From the NCBI GenBank assembly GCA_039111635.1, contig JBCAQO010000011.1, positions 930,001 through 994,000 of the forward strand: DNA of 64,000 bases. Direction: 5' to 3'. Positions 33,201 to 43,554 of the stretch are shown here, one piece after another. The position numbers and the translations under genes were made by a program. The notes beneath the pieces are model-generated. The model worked only from the letters and a program-made list of their open reading frames with translations, had not been told where the DNA came from and searched no databases. Origin of the DNA: Heterobasidion occidentale. Lineage: Eukaryota > Basidiomycota > Agaricomycetes > Russulales > Bondarzewiaceae. The stretch's first letter is position 1, and each line of letters opens with the position of its first letter.

Positions 33201-36200
33201 GTTGCTGATCGACAGCTTCGCGAGCAAGCCAAGCGGCACCGCCGCGTCCGGCAGGCCCGCGTACGTCTCCGCCTCGTCGTCCTCCGCGTCCGGATCCGCG
33301 CCCGCACCCGCGTCGCGCTCCGCGTGCGCGTTCGCGTCGGGGAACGCCTCGGGGTCGACGAGCGTGCTCGCCGACTTGGGCTGCTCCTCGTCGTGCGCGC
33401 CGCCCGCGCCCTCGGCGATGTCCGAGTCGTCGTCCGCGTCGCGGTGCTCGCGCAGGCGGTACGCGCCGGCCGACGGCGTCGAGGAGAGCCCCGCGGCGAG
33501 CGCGGCGCCAACGGTGCTGTCGCGCACGGTCGAGGAGGACTGGAGCCGGTCGAGCCAGGCGATGACGTTCTGCCGGTGGTTGTCGCTCGCGGGCGTCGCC
33601 ATGCGGTAGGCGGCGATCGAGAGCGGGGTCGCGAGGTACGGGTTGTGGAGCTGTGCGGCGGGGTGCGCGTCAGTTTACGAGCACGGGAGATGAGGGATGC
33701 ACAGACCTGCTTGAGCAGCGACTCGATGATGGCGTCCTTCTGTCTGATCTGCGCGAGGAGGTATTCGCGCTTACTGGGGAGCGAAAGAGGCGCGCGCGTC
33801 AGCGTGGGCGTAAGGGGAGGCGAGTCGGAAGAGGACGAGGACGAAGAAGAGAAGGAAAGAAAGGACGACGAAGAGGATGACGAGGAAGTAGAGGAGGCGC
33901 GCTCGCGCGTAGACGGGAACGGCGACGAGGGGCGAGACATGGGTGCAGCTAGCAAGGGCCCAGGCGGCACAAGGGGAGGACGAAAGGATGGGGCGGATCC
34001 AACGAACGGAAGCGCGGTAATAAAACACGCGCGAGCGCAGGAGCGAAAGCGCAAGGACACGCGTAAGTGCTGCCGCGAGACAGCTACAAATGCTGCCTGG
34101 CCTTACCAGACCAGACCCGCCCCATCCAATCCAGTCCAATCGCGCCGAGGGCCGATGTCATCACGGACGGCCCACAGCGTCTGCAGCAAGACCGACTGCC
34201 CGAACGCACGCCAGGGGGCGCCCGGGGGCCACAGAATCCCTAACCACGCCCCGAGCCCGCGTCCAAATCTGGACCGCACGACGTCCCACTCGCACCACAC
34301 GGCGCGGCTCCCACCACCCCCCGTCCCAGAGCACCCGACCCCAACCTCGCCCAAACGAGCGAGCTCCGCGCTGACGCGGACGCGCTGGCAGCAGCAAGAA
34401 ACGCAGCGAGTCCCGACGTCACCACGACTGGCACCGTGTGCGCACGCGCACGGCGCGACACAAGCCCCGGCCGCTGCGCCCTCGCAGCCCACCGTGCTTC
34501 CCCTCTTCCGTCCCAGCCACACCGCCTCCGGGGCAGAAAGAGTGCCGGCGCCTCGCACCCTGGCCATGCACGCCGCATGCTGTGCGCCTACGGAGGCGTA
34601 AATACGCCGACGGAACCTGCGCCTCAGGCTTCGGGCATCCCCGCATCACCGGGTGCCGGCCCAGCCAAAGCCGAAGACCTCGCGCGCGAAATCCCAAGAC
34701 GAAGAGAGAGGAGCGAGGAGAAACAGGAACCGAAGAGGCAGCCGAAACCAAAAAAAAAACAAGGCCGGCAGCCTCAAAAAAAAAAAGAGAAAAAAGCAAA
34801 AACCGGAGGAAAGCAACCAAGGGGAAAAAACAGAGCGCGCGACTCACTTGGGTGCACTCCTCGGCTTGCGCCCCTCGACGATGCACGTGTGCCCGCCCGC
34901 CCTGCAGCGCTTGCACACGTTCTCGTTCTTCGGAAAATCGCACTTCATCTGCGCGCCGCGCGCGTGTCGAAAGTCGAGTGTCGAGCGTCGCGAGTCGCGA
35001 GTCGAGCGTCGAGTGCCGAGCATCGCGAGTCGAGTGCCGAGCGTCGCGCGTCGAGCATCGCGAGTCGAGAGACAAGCCAAGCACCGAACGCCAAGCCACC
35101 GAAAACCAAATCTCCAAACGTCAGCCCAGAACCAAGAACCAACAAAAACACAGAAAACGGCAGACGCACCTTGAGCTTCTTGCAGTACGTGCACGCGCCC
35201 GGCCTGCATCGCGTCGCGTCGCGTCGACATCACATTCAAGTACCGTCCGCGGTGGTGTGTGCGCGCGAGTCGTCGTCGTCGTCCGCGCGTCCCCGTCGCG
35301 TCCACCGCACCCAGCCAGGCACGCAACGCAACGCAACGCGCGCGCGCGATCCCGATCCCGATCCCGATCCAACGCGTCCGTCCATCCCATTCGAGCGACC
35401 CCCGCCAACGCCAAAATCGCATGTAATCAGCAAAAAAAAAGCATCGCGACCGTCAGCAACGCGCCCACAACGCACTCCACACGCCCACAGCCACACGCCG
35501 CCTCCAAAAACGCCCAGGAAGCGAAAGAGCGCGAGAAGGAAAGAGAGAGCGAGCACTCACAGTCTCTGCGGCAGCCCCACCCCCATCCCCATCCCCATCC
35601 CTTGCATGCGCATCTGCCCACTTCCACCCATGCCCATGCCCATGCCCATGCCCATCCCCTCATCCTCATCCTCCGTCTCGCTATCCCTCACATCCACGCG
35701 CAGCCTCTTCCTAGGCGGCGCCCTCCCCGCCCCAGTCCCCGCCCCCGCCCCAGTCCCGCGTACCCTCCCTGCACCCGCTCCTCCTGCACCCGCTCCTCCC
35801 GCTCCCGCACTCGCACTCGCACCCGACGCACCCGCACCCGCACCTCCACTCGTCCCCGCAGCACCCGACGCGCCCCCACTCCCGCGCTTCCCCACCCCAG
35901 TCCGAAACGCCGCCCCCGCCCCAATCGCCCCAATCGCGCCCGTCGCCCCAGACGCTCCGCTCGACCCCGACCCCGACCCCGACGGGCCCATCGACGGCAC
36001 CGTCGGCCCCCCCACGCTCCCTACACTCCCTACACCCCCTAGCCCTACGCCCAACCCCACGCCCACGCCAACCCCAACGCCCATACTCGGACTCCCCCCG
36101 AGCGCCATCGCGCCCCACACAGGCGACACCGACGCCGACGCCACAGACGCCGCCGACGCCACGGACGCCACGGACGCCGCCGAAGGCTGCGTCGCGAGCG

Positions 36201-37675
36201 TCCCCGCGTCCGAGCGCGGGGTGTACGCGCCCTGCTGCTGCTGGGGCGTCGCACCGGAACTAGACCCAGTCGGTCCAGATGCGGGGGCGGGCGCGGACGC
36301 GGACGCGGGAGCGGGGCCATACCCGCCGTTGAGGAGGTAGTACAGCTGCTCCTGCTGCCGGTCGCCCGCAGCGGCGTCGTCGTACGCCAGCTGCGCCTCC
36401 GCGCCCCCGCCGACGCCGGCCGACGTGCTCGTGGTGCCGGCGTGCGGAAAGTGGCCCGAGGGGCCGCGGGAGCGCGGTTGGTGCTGCTGTTGGTGCTGCT
36501 GCTGTTGGTGCTGGTGCTGGTGCTGGTGGAGTTGTTGTTGGTGGGAGTGTTGTTGTTGTTGTTGTTGTTGTTGCTGGTGGTGTGCCTGTCTCGCGTGCTG
36601 GATCTGCTGCTGCTGATGCTGCTGATGTTGTTGTTGTTGTTGATGATGATGTTGTTGATGCGACTGCGGGTGATGCACGAAGCGCGTGGGGAGGCCGCTG
36701 TCGGCAGCGGTGGTGGTGGACGCGGAGGCGGGGGCGGAGGCGAAGTAGGCGCCGTAGGCGGCGGGGTCGGCGTCGTCCTTTGCGGGGTGGGGATGGGGAT
36801 GGGAGGCGACGAACTGGTACTGGTTCATCAGCGGCTGCTGGTGATGGTGCTGGTGATGGAGTTGCTGTTGCTGTTGATGGAGCTGCTGCTGATGGGAAGG
36901 GTAGGGGATAGCCTGGGGCGAGGCGGAGAGGACGGGGATCGCGTGCGTGTGCGGGTTTGTGTTCGCATGGGCGAAGGCGGAGTACTGGTGGGCGGGGCTG
37001 GGGTCGGGGTTGGGGGAGTAGTGCTCCGCGAGCCACTGGGCGTAGTCGGGTGCGGGGGGCTGGGGCGCGGCGGTGTCGGGGTCGTAGAAGGTGGGCGGGG
37101 GGCCGATCATGGGCTGGGCCTGGGCGGAGTTGGAGCGCGAGTGGGCGGAGGCGGAGGAGGAGGAGGGGAGGGTCGATGAGGAGATCGAGGTCGGGGTGGA
37201 GGCAGACGCGGAGGCAGCGGCAGAGAGGGGAGTAGTGACGGCGGCGGCGGCGGCTGCGGAGTGGGGGAGGGATGTGGAGGAGGGAGAGGTGGAGGTGGAG
37301 GTGGAGGGGAAGAACCAGGTGGGGGGAGGACGTTGCGGGTGGGCGCTCGTGGACGGGGACTGATGGAGCCGAGGGTGCCGATCTCTGGCGGTTGCTGTCG
37401 CTGCTGCCGCTGTTGTTGCAGATGCGTGCGTGCGTGCGTGCGTGCGTGCGTGTGTGCGTGCGTGCGTACGTGAGTCAGCGCCGCCCGTCGGGTCGTCGCA
37501 CTCGGATGGCAGGGAATGACTCACGGTGGGTGCGGGGCAGGCGAGGGCCCGGGTCGGCGGGGAAGGCGGAGGACGGGGAGGAGGAGGAGAGCGGGGGCGA
37601 AGAGGAGGACGCGGACGGGTAGGGAGGGTTGCCGGAGCGAGGGTTGGAGAGAGGGTGGGGGTGGGCGGGGGGCAT
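30295..37675 (-). CDS. Large Zn2Cys6 fungal-specific transcription factor
   Basis: The ATG at 37673-37675 (MPPAHPHPLSNPRSGNPPYP) starts exon 1 (37525-37675). Exon 2 (35561-37409) encodes about 615 residues of low-complexity sequence: Ser/Ala-rich, long Gln/His tracts, Gly/Ala-rich, then a basic-acidic patch (PPRKRLRVDVRDSETEDED) and Gly-Met repeats. Exons 3 (35170-35203) and 4 (34848-34948) encode a perfect binuclear zinc cluster, CX2CX6CX8CX2CX6C, Cys at about 671, 674, 681, 690, 693 and 700. Exon 5 (33707-33773) gives a dimerisation helix (YLLAQIRQKDAIIESLLKQ). Later exons carry the fungal regulatory domain (FYTRVNPFISLLDP, WLYTGLAIR, ATDLNLHQL, RVWQICFNLDRSTATQFGKP). The end is FSWPETNGYMNFPQTAQVHL-G with TAG at 30295-30297. 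It probably binds DNA as a dimer in the nucleus and recalls basidiomycete PriB-type regulators. Downstream exon limits between 30,300 and 33,100 are approximate. Confidence 0.8.
34966..35072 (-). repeat. Degenerate minisatellite (CGAGTCG / CGAGCGTCG) in an intron
   Basis: About 105 bp of tandemly varied GAGTCG, GAGCGTCG and GAGTGCCGAGC units lie wholly inside the intron (34949-35169) that splits the zinc-cluster codons of the transcription factor gene. Confidence 0.8.
35577..35660 (-). repeat. Coding hexamer repeat (CCCATG/CCCATC), Gly-Met tract
   Basis: Direct repeats of CCCATC and CCCATG on the plus strand encode (Gly-Met)n on the minus strand, in two blocks near the end of the long low-complexity exon. 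Confidence 0.85.
36475..36670 (-). repeat. Coding Gln/His repeat tract (CAG/CAA/CAC/CAT)
   Basis: On the minus strand this is an almost uninterrupted run of CAG, CAA, CAC and CAT codons encoding polyglutamine/polyhistidine within the N-terminal region of the Zn2Cys6 protein. Confidence 0.9.
37422..37470. repeat. TGCG tetranucleotide microsatellite in intron 1 of the transcription factor gene
   Basis: About ten GTGC/GTGCG units lie just upstream (minus sense) of the predicted acceptor at 37410. On the coding strand they read CGCA repeats. Confidence 0.8.
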
Positions 37676-37852
37676 CGCAACTGCAGGGGCAGCTCGGGGC
37701 ACTCGTGGATCTCGTGGATCGAGAACGGGGATCCTGGCCGTCGCTCGCTGTCGGGGGTGCGTATCGCCGGAGCTGCGAACTCACAGGTGGCGCCCGACCT
37801 CGTCCCTCCCCCCCGCTGACTTATCCGTCCCCCCCAACTGCCTATTCCAGCA

Positions 37853-38720
37853 CAGGCCCTGCGTCCAGCCCCCGGGCCTTGCCTTCCGCAGCCTTCCCAG
37901 CGCCCCGCTCAGCCGCCCGCCTCACAGCCTCGCCACTCCAGCAGCCTTCCGACTCCTTTCCGTCTCCATCTTGACGCTCATCGGTCCCTGGCCTTACGAA
38001 CCCCGCGCTATCCGCCTGCCCTCGCTATCCCCGCCCGCGCGCCCTTCCATCCCGTCTCCCGATCATTCCGCTCTCTGCTGCCCCGCACGCACGCGACGCA
38101 CACAGCATCCACCACCGTACGCGGCCTGTCGATCTGCCAGGATCTGCCCCCGCGTCCACGCCCGCCGGGTCTCTGCACCGCGTGCGTGCCCCTCCGTCCT
38201 GCCGCGAGCCACCCCCGCGCAACGACTCCCCAATGCCAACGCCAACGCCGCCGCCGGCCCTCCTGCAGTCCTGCAGTCCTGAATCCGATCCCGTGCGCCG
38301 CGCGCACGCCCACCCCTGCCCACCCGCGCCAAGCCAACCCGTATCGACGTGCGCGCCCGCGGGCTCCGCGGTGCCGCAGGGCGCACGCGCACGCGCACGC
38401 ATGGACGGACACTGGACGGAACAGAGACACAGCTCCTCCGCTTCCCTGTGCCCGCACCGCACCGCACAGACGCGCACCGCCCTCGACGGCACTCGACGGC
38501 AGGAAGCGCGTCCGCGCCGTCCGCGGCTGGCGCTCTCCCGCCCGCCCTGTGCGGTACAGCGGCTCGTCACCGTCGTCGTCATCACCACCATCGTTGTCGC
38601 CGTCATACACGGCGGCGGCGGCGCTGCTCCCGGACACGCCTGCGTGCCTGCGTGCCTGCGTCGCGCGCGCACCGTGTTCCACGCCGCCGTCACCAGGCCG
38701 GTGCGCGCCGCGCTCGGAAC
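37853..38720 (+). repeat. Tandem segmental duplication, copy 1
   Basis: Colinear with 39376-40475. Shared anchors include ggccctgcgtccagcccccg at the left end, a CCCGTCTCCCGA stretch, ACAGCATCCACC, CGATCTGCC, a GGCGGCGGCGCTGCTCCCGG stretch and GCGCGCACCGTGTTCC at the right end. Copies differ by many substitutions and indels. Confidence 0.8.
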
Positions 38721-38929
38721 GTCCCGCGCAGCGTCCGCCGCGGCGCCAGAGTCGCGTTCGCGCGGGCTGCCCGCCCACGCGTGCAGCGCGCGACGATCCG
38801 CGCCAAGCTGGGGTCGCGGTCGTGACCCCCTCGCGTCCGCGTCCGCGTCACAGCTCGCAGCGCCTTTCTGCCCCGCGTGAGGATCTCTGCTGGCTGGAAC
38901 GTCGGGCCCTCCCGTATGGACGACTCGGG

Positions 38930-38982
38930 ACTGTCTGCCTGTCTGCCTGTCTGCCTGTGTCTGTGTCTGTGTCTGTGCGCAT
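38930..38982 (+). repeat. TGTCTGCC / TGTGTC microsatellite
   Basis: Four TGTCTGCC-type units are followed by four TGTGTC units, between the two copies of the segmental duplication. Confidence 0.85.
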
Positions 38983-39179
38983 CGATGTTCCCTAAGATAG
39001 TCGTTTCTGCTTGACTCCGCCCCGAAACCCCACGGGGCGGAGTGCTGGGCGCGTACTAGATAAACGGACGGGATCTCTATTGTCCCAAGTCGGAGGAACT
39101 TACTCGACGCGGCAAGAGACTGCGAGCGGCGCGACCCTACTGTGCGACGTGACGCGGCATTCAACGTGCGACTCTCCCC

Positions 39180-39370
39180 GCCCCGCCCTCGATCTCCAGC
39201 ACGGCTGGCTTGTCGATGGCTGCTGCGCCTGCAGCCCTCGTTGCCTGCTGCGCCTGGGGCCCTCGCTGCCTGCTTTCAGTCCTAGCCCATGGTTCCCCCC
39301 ACTGGTACCGGTGTGCGACGGCGGACGCCGACGAGCGAGCACTAGTACATTGGTCGCCAGATCCAGGACG
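39180..39370 (+). repeat. Dispersed repeat, copy in direct orientation
   Basis: It resembles 48,420-48,640 in inverted orientation. Both encode, in one frame, similar strings (ALVACC/ALVACS, WYRCATADADE/WHWCATADAGE). This is DNA homology; I do not claim a protein product. Confidence 0.55.
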
Positions 39371-39375
39371 CGCCA

Positions 39376-40475
39376 CACAGGCCCTGCGTCCAGCCCCCGG
39401 GCCTTGCCTCTCGCTTCCACAGCCGACCGAGCGCCGTCCTCTGGCGCCCGCCTCGCATGGCCTCGCTTCTCACAGCCGCGCACGCCAACACACCAACAAT
39501 AACCCGTCTGTCTCCAGCGTTCCGACTCCCTTCCGAGTTCATCTCAATCCCTCCACCGCCCGTGCGCGCACCGCCGCTACATAGTCCACCCCTGCCCTCG
39601 CTATCCCCGCACGCACGACGCACGCACGCACGCACGCACCGCCCTGCACCGCCCCGCCCTTCCATGTCGTCCCGTCTCCCGAGTCTTTTGCCTTCCGTCG
39701 CCCCGCACGCGACACAGCAACAGCATCCACCGCATCATACGCATCCGGCCTGCCGATCTGCCCTCGCCTGCCCTTGCCCCGGCCAGCCCCCGCACGCTCG
39801 CGTCCACGCACACAGGCGAGCAGCCGCAAGCAATCCCCAGTACGCCGTGCGCCTCGCGCCTCGACCTCGACCGCGACCCCTCGTCCGCTCCCCATCACAC
39901 CGCCTCGCTCGGCGCCCCCGCGCGCCCCAGCCCTCCACGCCGACTCGCCAACGCCAACAACGACAACGACGACGGCGGCCGTTCTCCTGGAGTCCCGGAG
40001 TCCCGAATGCCGTGCGCTGCAATGCATGCCGTACGATGCGGTGCGCGCGCCGCGTGCACACCACGTGCGACACCCCACGCCAAGCCAAGCCATGTCGACG
40101 TGCTCGACAGGCGCGCCCGTCCCCGCGGGCCCCGCGGTGCCGCACGCGCGCGCACATGGACGCACGGACGGGCGGACGGACACAGCTCCTCCGCGTCCCC
40201 CGGTGCGCGCACCGCACGGCGCTCGATAGTATCGTACCCGACGGCATTCGACGGCTGGAAGCGGCAGGAAGCGAGTCCGCGCCGTCCGCGGCTCGGCGCT
40301 CTAGCGCCCCGTGCATATAGCAGCCCATCGCTGTTATGATACCAGCACCACCATCGTCGTCGTCAACGGCAACATACACGGCGGCGGCGCTGCTCCCGGC
40401 TGCCTGCGTGCCTGCGTGCGTGCGTGCGTGCGTCGCGCGCACCGTGTTCCGCGTCGCTATCGCCGTCGCTAGGCC
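39376..40475 (+). repeat. Tandem segmental duplication, copy 2
   Basis: Direct-orientation partner of 37853-38720, about 230 bp longer through insertions, including a longer TGCG run (about 40,405-40,432). It ends where GC content falls. Confidence 0.8.
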
Positions 40476-40980
40476 GGCATGTGCAAGAGTCGCGAAGCGA
40501 CGGGTCGGAACTCGTACTATCGTATGGGAATGGAGTGATATATGTTTATTCACTGTTTATTTGCCAGCAGTCGACGACATTCCAACGCATCGCCAATTTC
40601 CGGACTGGGAATGCATGTGCTCGATTGCTAATGGTTGCGAGCGAATATATCGCTCTCATTCGCCCACATCTGTTCTGATACTTGGGCGTTCTCACTGGGA
40701 ATTATGGGTTGCAAGCGAGACACGAGGGTTTCCAGTGACACCGATGTTTGTGTCTGTGATGCCGAGAGCCTGTCAGAAGAGGCAAATGCTGCGTCCTCCG
40801 TATACTTGCAGATAAGTAGGTGGCCTGGCCAACTCGTCGCGGGACATTGTCGAGTAGTACAAGACTTCAAAAGAATTGGGCGTGGAAAAACTAGCTAGTT
40901 GCATTGGACTGTTTACACATTTATACAGATTTATACATCGACTAAAAACATGACCCACAAACACATTAACACAACAGTGT

Positions 40981-42482
40981 CTAAGCTAGCGGAGAGTTCG
41001 TTTCATCGGCGTCAGCACCAGCGTCGTCGTCAGCACCATCGTTGTCGTCAGCACTAACATTATCGTCGGTGCCGGCGTCGTCGTCAGTGTCGTCAATCAG
41101 AGGACTGTAGTGATACCACTTCCTTCGACATTCATCCCAGGCAATCCATAAATCATCTTCCACCATAGTCCCCAATCGGCGTCGAACCGTATCATTAAAG
41201 TCGTGGTCGGAGAATGCAGGGAAAGCGAAGGGAATAAAGTGTTCCGATTCGGGTCCTAGTGTATAGAAGGGCACTCTAGGGTCCGGCTGGTTGTACGTGC
41301 TCATGAACATGTAGCAGGCGTAGCAAGGATGCTTGCAACTCAAGCCGATGTACGAAAATGGGCTCGCGTCCGCCAAGTTCGCGACGTATGCAATGAGAGC
41401 GCAGACGCTGTGCGGCCGCACCGAAGCGGACAGAATGACCCGACCACCTGTCGAGACGATGGACACATCCCCCCGCTTGCTCTTCTTAGCCGCTTTGACG
41501 ATGGGATCGACAATTCGACGCTCCCACTGAGCATCCAGATCTGCGTCAAGACTCTCAACACCTTTGTGGTCCTTCCAGAGACGTAGCACGGCATCGTCGT
41601 GCATGTTCACTTCAAAAGGGAGGTGCGCATTGGGGACTTGAATGACGCGGAGCGACTGTGTGAACCATGAACGGGCTAAAGCAGAACGAGCAGTATCGAG
41701 GAGGACTTTGATAGGGGGTTGTAAATCCAGTGTCTCATTTAGATAGACCCAGACAAATCTTGTGCTGACATTTTTTACTAAGAGATCAGGAATGAGAGTC
41801 AGCGGAAGACGCATTCAAGCAGATGAAAGCTCAACTTACATGAATCACAGCACCGTTGCACCAGTGCGTTTGGTGCGAGAAAATCGAGGTAGGGCTTGAG
41901 AGTGGCACTAAGTAGGCTCAGAGTTGCAACGATCTTCTTCATATCAGCATTCGCGGGCTTCGTGGGCGTGACTGTCTTGCGAAGGATATCGAAGAGATTT
42001 GCTGCTGTCTGCAGATCGCGACGTTCCTTCTCGCTAATCTTAGCACTAAACATAGGGACGGCGACTTTAGAGATGAAGTCAGCGAAAAAAGACTCGGCGT
42101 CCTCCGAGAATCGATCATAGAATGTCGTCCAGGCAAAATCATATATTTCGACAGCGACATCGATCGCCGGCGAATCGAGCGAGGGAGATGCGCCGCTGGT
42201 CGACAGCGCGACGCGCCGCAGACAATCCCATAGAATCTGGAAGTGAGATTCCAGGGAGTTATCCATATCGCTAGCAGCGATATAGATAGTGCAGGTACTC
42301 TGTGCATGGGTCTCTAAAGCGAGTGCAGTGACATCACCGGGTTTGGATATGCTCAGGGCGGTCAAGGCGTCGACGATATTTTTGACCTGAGGTTCGATAT
42401 GATCGAGCTTCGGCATCCAACGGTACATCGTGAGAGGAGAAACGGGCTGGAAGCAAGCGATGAGAGTCTCTGGTATAGCCAT
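40981..42482 (-). CDS. OTT_1508-like deaminase-fold protein, type A (copy A1), catalytic Glu absent
   Basis: Two exons, 41840-42482 and 41778 boundary to 40981 (exon 2 40981-41777), with a 62-nt GT-AG intron. The product has 479 residues from MAIPETLIACFQPVSPLTMY. The N-terminal half (about 250 residues) is a family-specific helical region. The C-terminal half has the zinc-deaminase fold: RPHSVCALIAYVANLADASP, then FSYIGLSCKHPCYACYMF, and an IPFAFPAFSDHDFNDTVRRR motif before an Asp-rich tail. Zinc ligands would be H337, C366 and C369. The residue two after His is Val where active members have Glu, so deaminase activity is unlikely (inference). It is divergently paired with B1 and nearly identical to A5. 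OTT_1508-like deaminases are a known basidiomycete-expanded family; this assignment is from motif recognition. Confidence 0.75.
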
Positions 42483-42528
42483 TGTCGTATTTCTGTCTGT
42501 GGTAATGTCTGCCTGGCAGCTGTCAGAG

Positions 42529-42554
42529 ATTTATAGTAGGATGCGGAGTCTGAA
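42529..42554 (-). promoter_or_regulatory. A1 core promoter: TTCAGACTCCGCA box plus TATAAAT
   Basis: On the minus strand TTCAGACTCCGCA (42554-42542) is followed by TATAAAT (42535-42529), 47-60 bp before the A1 ATG. The same 13-bp box occurs before A4 (59656-59668) and A5 (63103-63115) at nearly the same distance from ATG. Confidence 0.7.
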
Positions 42555-42601
42555 TAATGGCATCACGGAAGATCAGGCCGTCAGGAACCACACGCCACGG
42601 C

Positions 42602-42629
42602 GTGGCCTGGGCGTGGCGTCGCAGTGGCG
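42602..42629 (+). promoter_or_regulatory. 11-bp-period GTGGC array upstream of A1
   Basis: GTGGCC at 42602, GTGGCG at 42613 and GTGGCG at 42624 are spaced by exactly 11 bp, next to a CCACGGCGTGG palindrome (42595-42605). Similar phased arrays precede A4 and A5. Confidence 0.6.
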
Positions 42630-43554
42630 TCCGGAACTTCTCAGTCTTCGTTGCTGATGTCACAACAGAAGACAGCCCTTGCAGACTCCTTGCAGACTCC
42701 TTGCAGTCGTTCTTGCCAACTTCTGCAGGACCCCCGACAACCACACCAAATGTTTGTATTACCCACAATGTATCACAAGGTCTTGAATCTTCAGATCGAT
42801 CGCATCGGGAACAATCAGGAGCCCTTTCAAGGTGGGGCGGATGGTCAATGTCGTGAGGAAGCGGAAGATTGAGGAAACATGGCCTGATTCTCAGACAGGT
42901 GTCTGGCATCTAGTCTGGTGAGTTAAACTTGTTTGAGATTCTCATGAAATTGCTGTGATCCTTTCAAAAGTCTTTCAATGTTTTTCGGAAGCGAGAGGTC
43001 TCCCGAGGTTCTTCAAGACCCGGTGGTCAAACAGTACCGCACGGCGCAGGCGCCTAAATCATTCAGCAGTTAAACCAGATTTGCCCCCCGCTTGGTCGGA
43101 CATGCATTTGGACGTTGGGGGTCCTACAGTGGTCCCACTTCTGCAAGCTTCTTCATACCGTGATTGTTTCTGATTGATTCGTCTTCCAATATCTAGATGT
43201 GCGGTGCAACCTGGCACAATCTCTCACACCTGGTGCCATTTCGCAACCTGCTGATCAGATCCAGCAATAATCAATGATTTTGTGATGATTCTTTGGCGTG
43301 AACGGCACGATCAGAAGCCGTAGGAAGTTGGAAGCACTACGGAATAGTAAACCCTCAGTGAGTAATGGTGAGGCGCCACGATACGTGGTGCCGATTGTAG
43401 TTTCGTGGCGCCTTCTTGCAGAGTTCTCCGCATTTTCACGACGTGGTAGAACAGGAGATTGACTCGTTCGGGCACGATATGATCAAACCACGAGATTATT
43501 TATATACGGGTGGAGTGGACAGACGGGCTCTCATATCATCCGACATATCGCCCC

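Larger units (their letters stand above)
37676..40980. other. GC-rich noncoding region upstream of the Zn2Cys6 gene
   Basis: This is 3.3 kb of very GC-rich DNA with open frames on both strands in all phases, as expected from stop-codon scarcity. None shows family motifs. It contains a tandem duplication (37853-38720 and 39376-40475), a TGTCTG microsatellite and a dispersed repeat also found near 48.5 kb. The composition returns to normal after about 40,500. Confidence 0.6.
42483..43554. promoter_or_regulatory. Shared divergent intergenic region A1 / B1
   Basis: The 1.07-kb interval lies between outward-facing start codons. It contains an A-side core (TTCAGACTCCGCA box and TATA), an 11-bp-period GTGGC array, and near B1 two CGTGG(T/C)G motifs (43384-43410) and TTTATATA at about 43,499-43,506. 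Its middle (about 42,980-43,160) is similar in inverted orientation to 62,590-62,740 in the B3/A5 interval. Confidence 0.6.

Noticed and set aside
32502..34601. Plus-strand open frame of about 700 codons antisense to the Zn2Cys6 gene
   Set aside because: Arg/Pro/Thr-rich shadow of a GC-rich coding strand; no motifs, no independent start, and the minus strand carries a convincing spliced gene.
34436..36340. Plus-strand open frame of about 630 codons
   Set aside because: Low-complexity antisense of the Gly/Ala/Ser-rich exon and its introns; long only because GC-rich DNA has few stops.
38025..40553. Several long open frames on both strands in the GC-rich duplicated region
   Set aside because: Overlapping in all phases, no conserved protein between the two duplicate copies in any one frame, no motifs.
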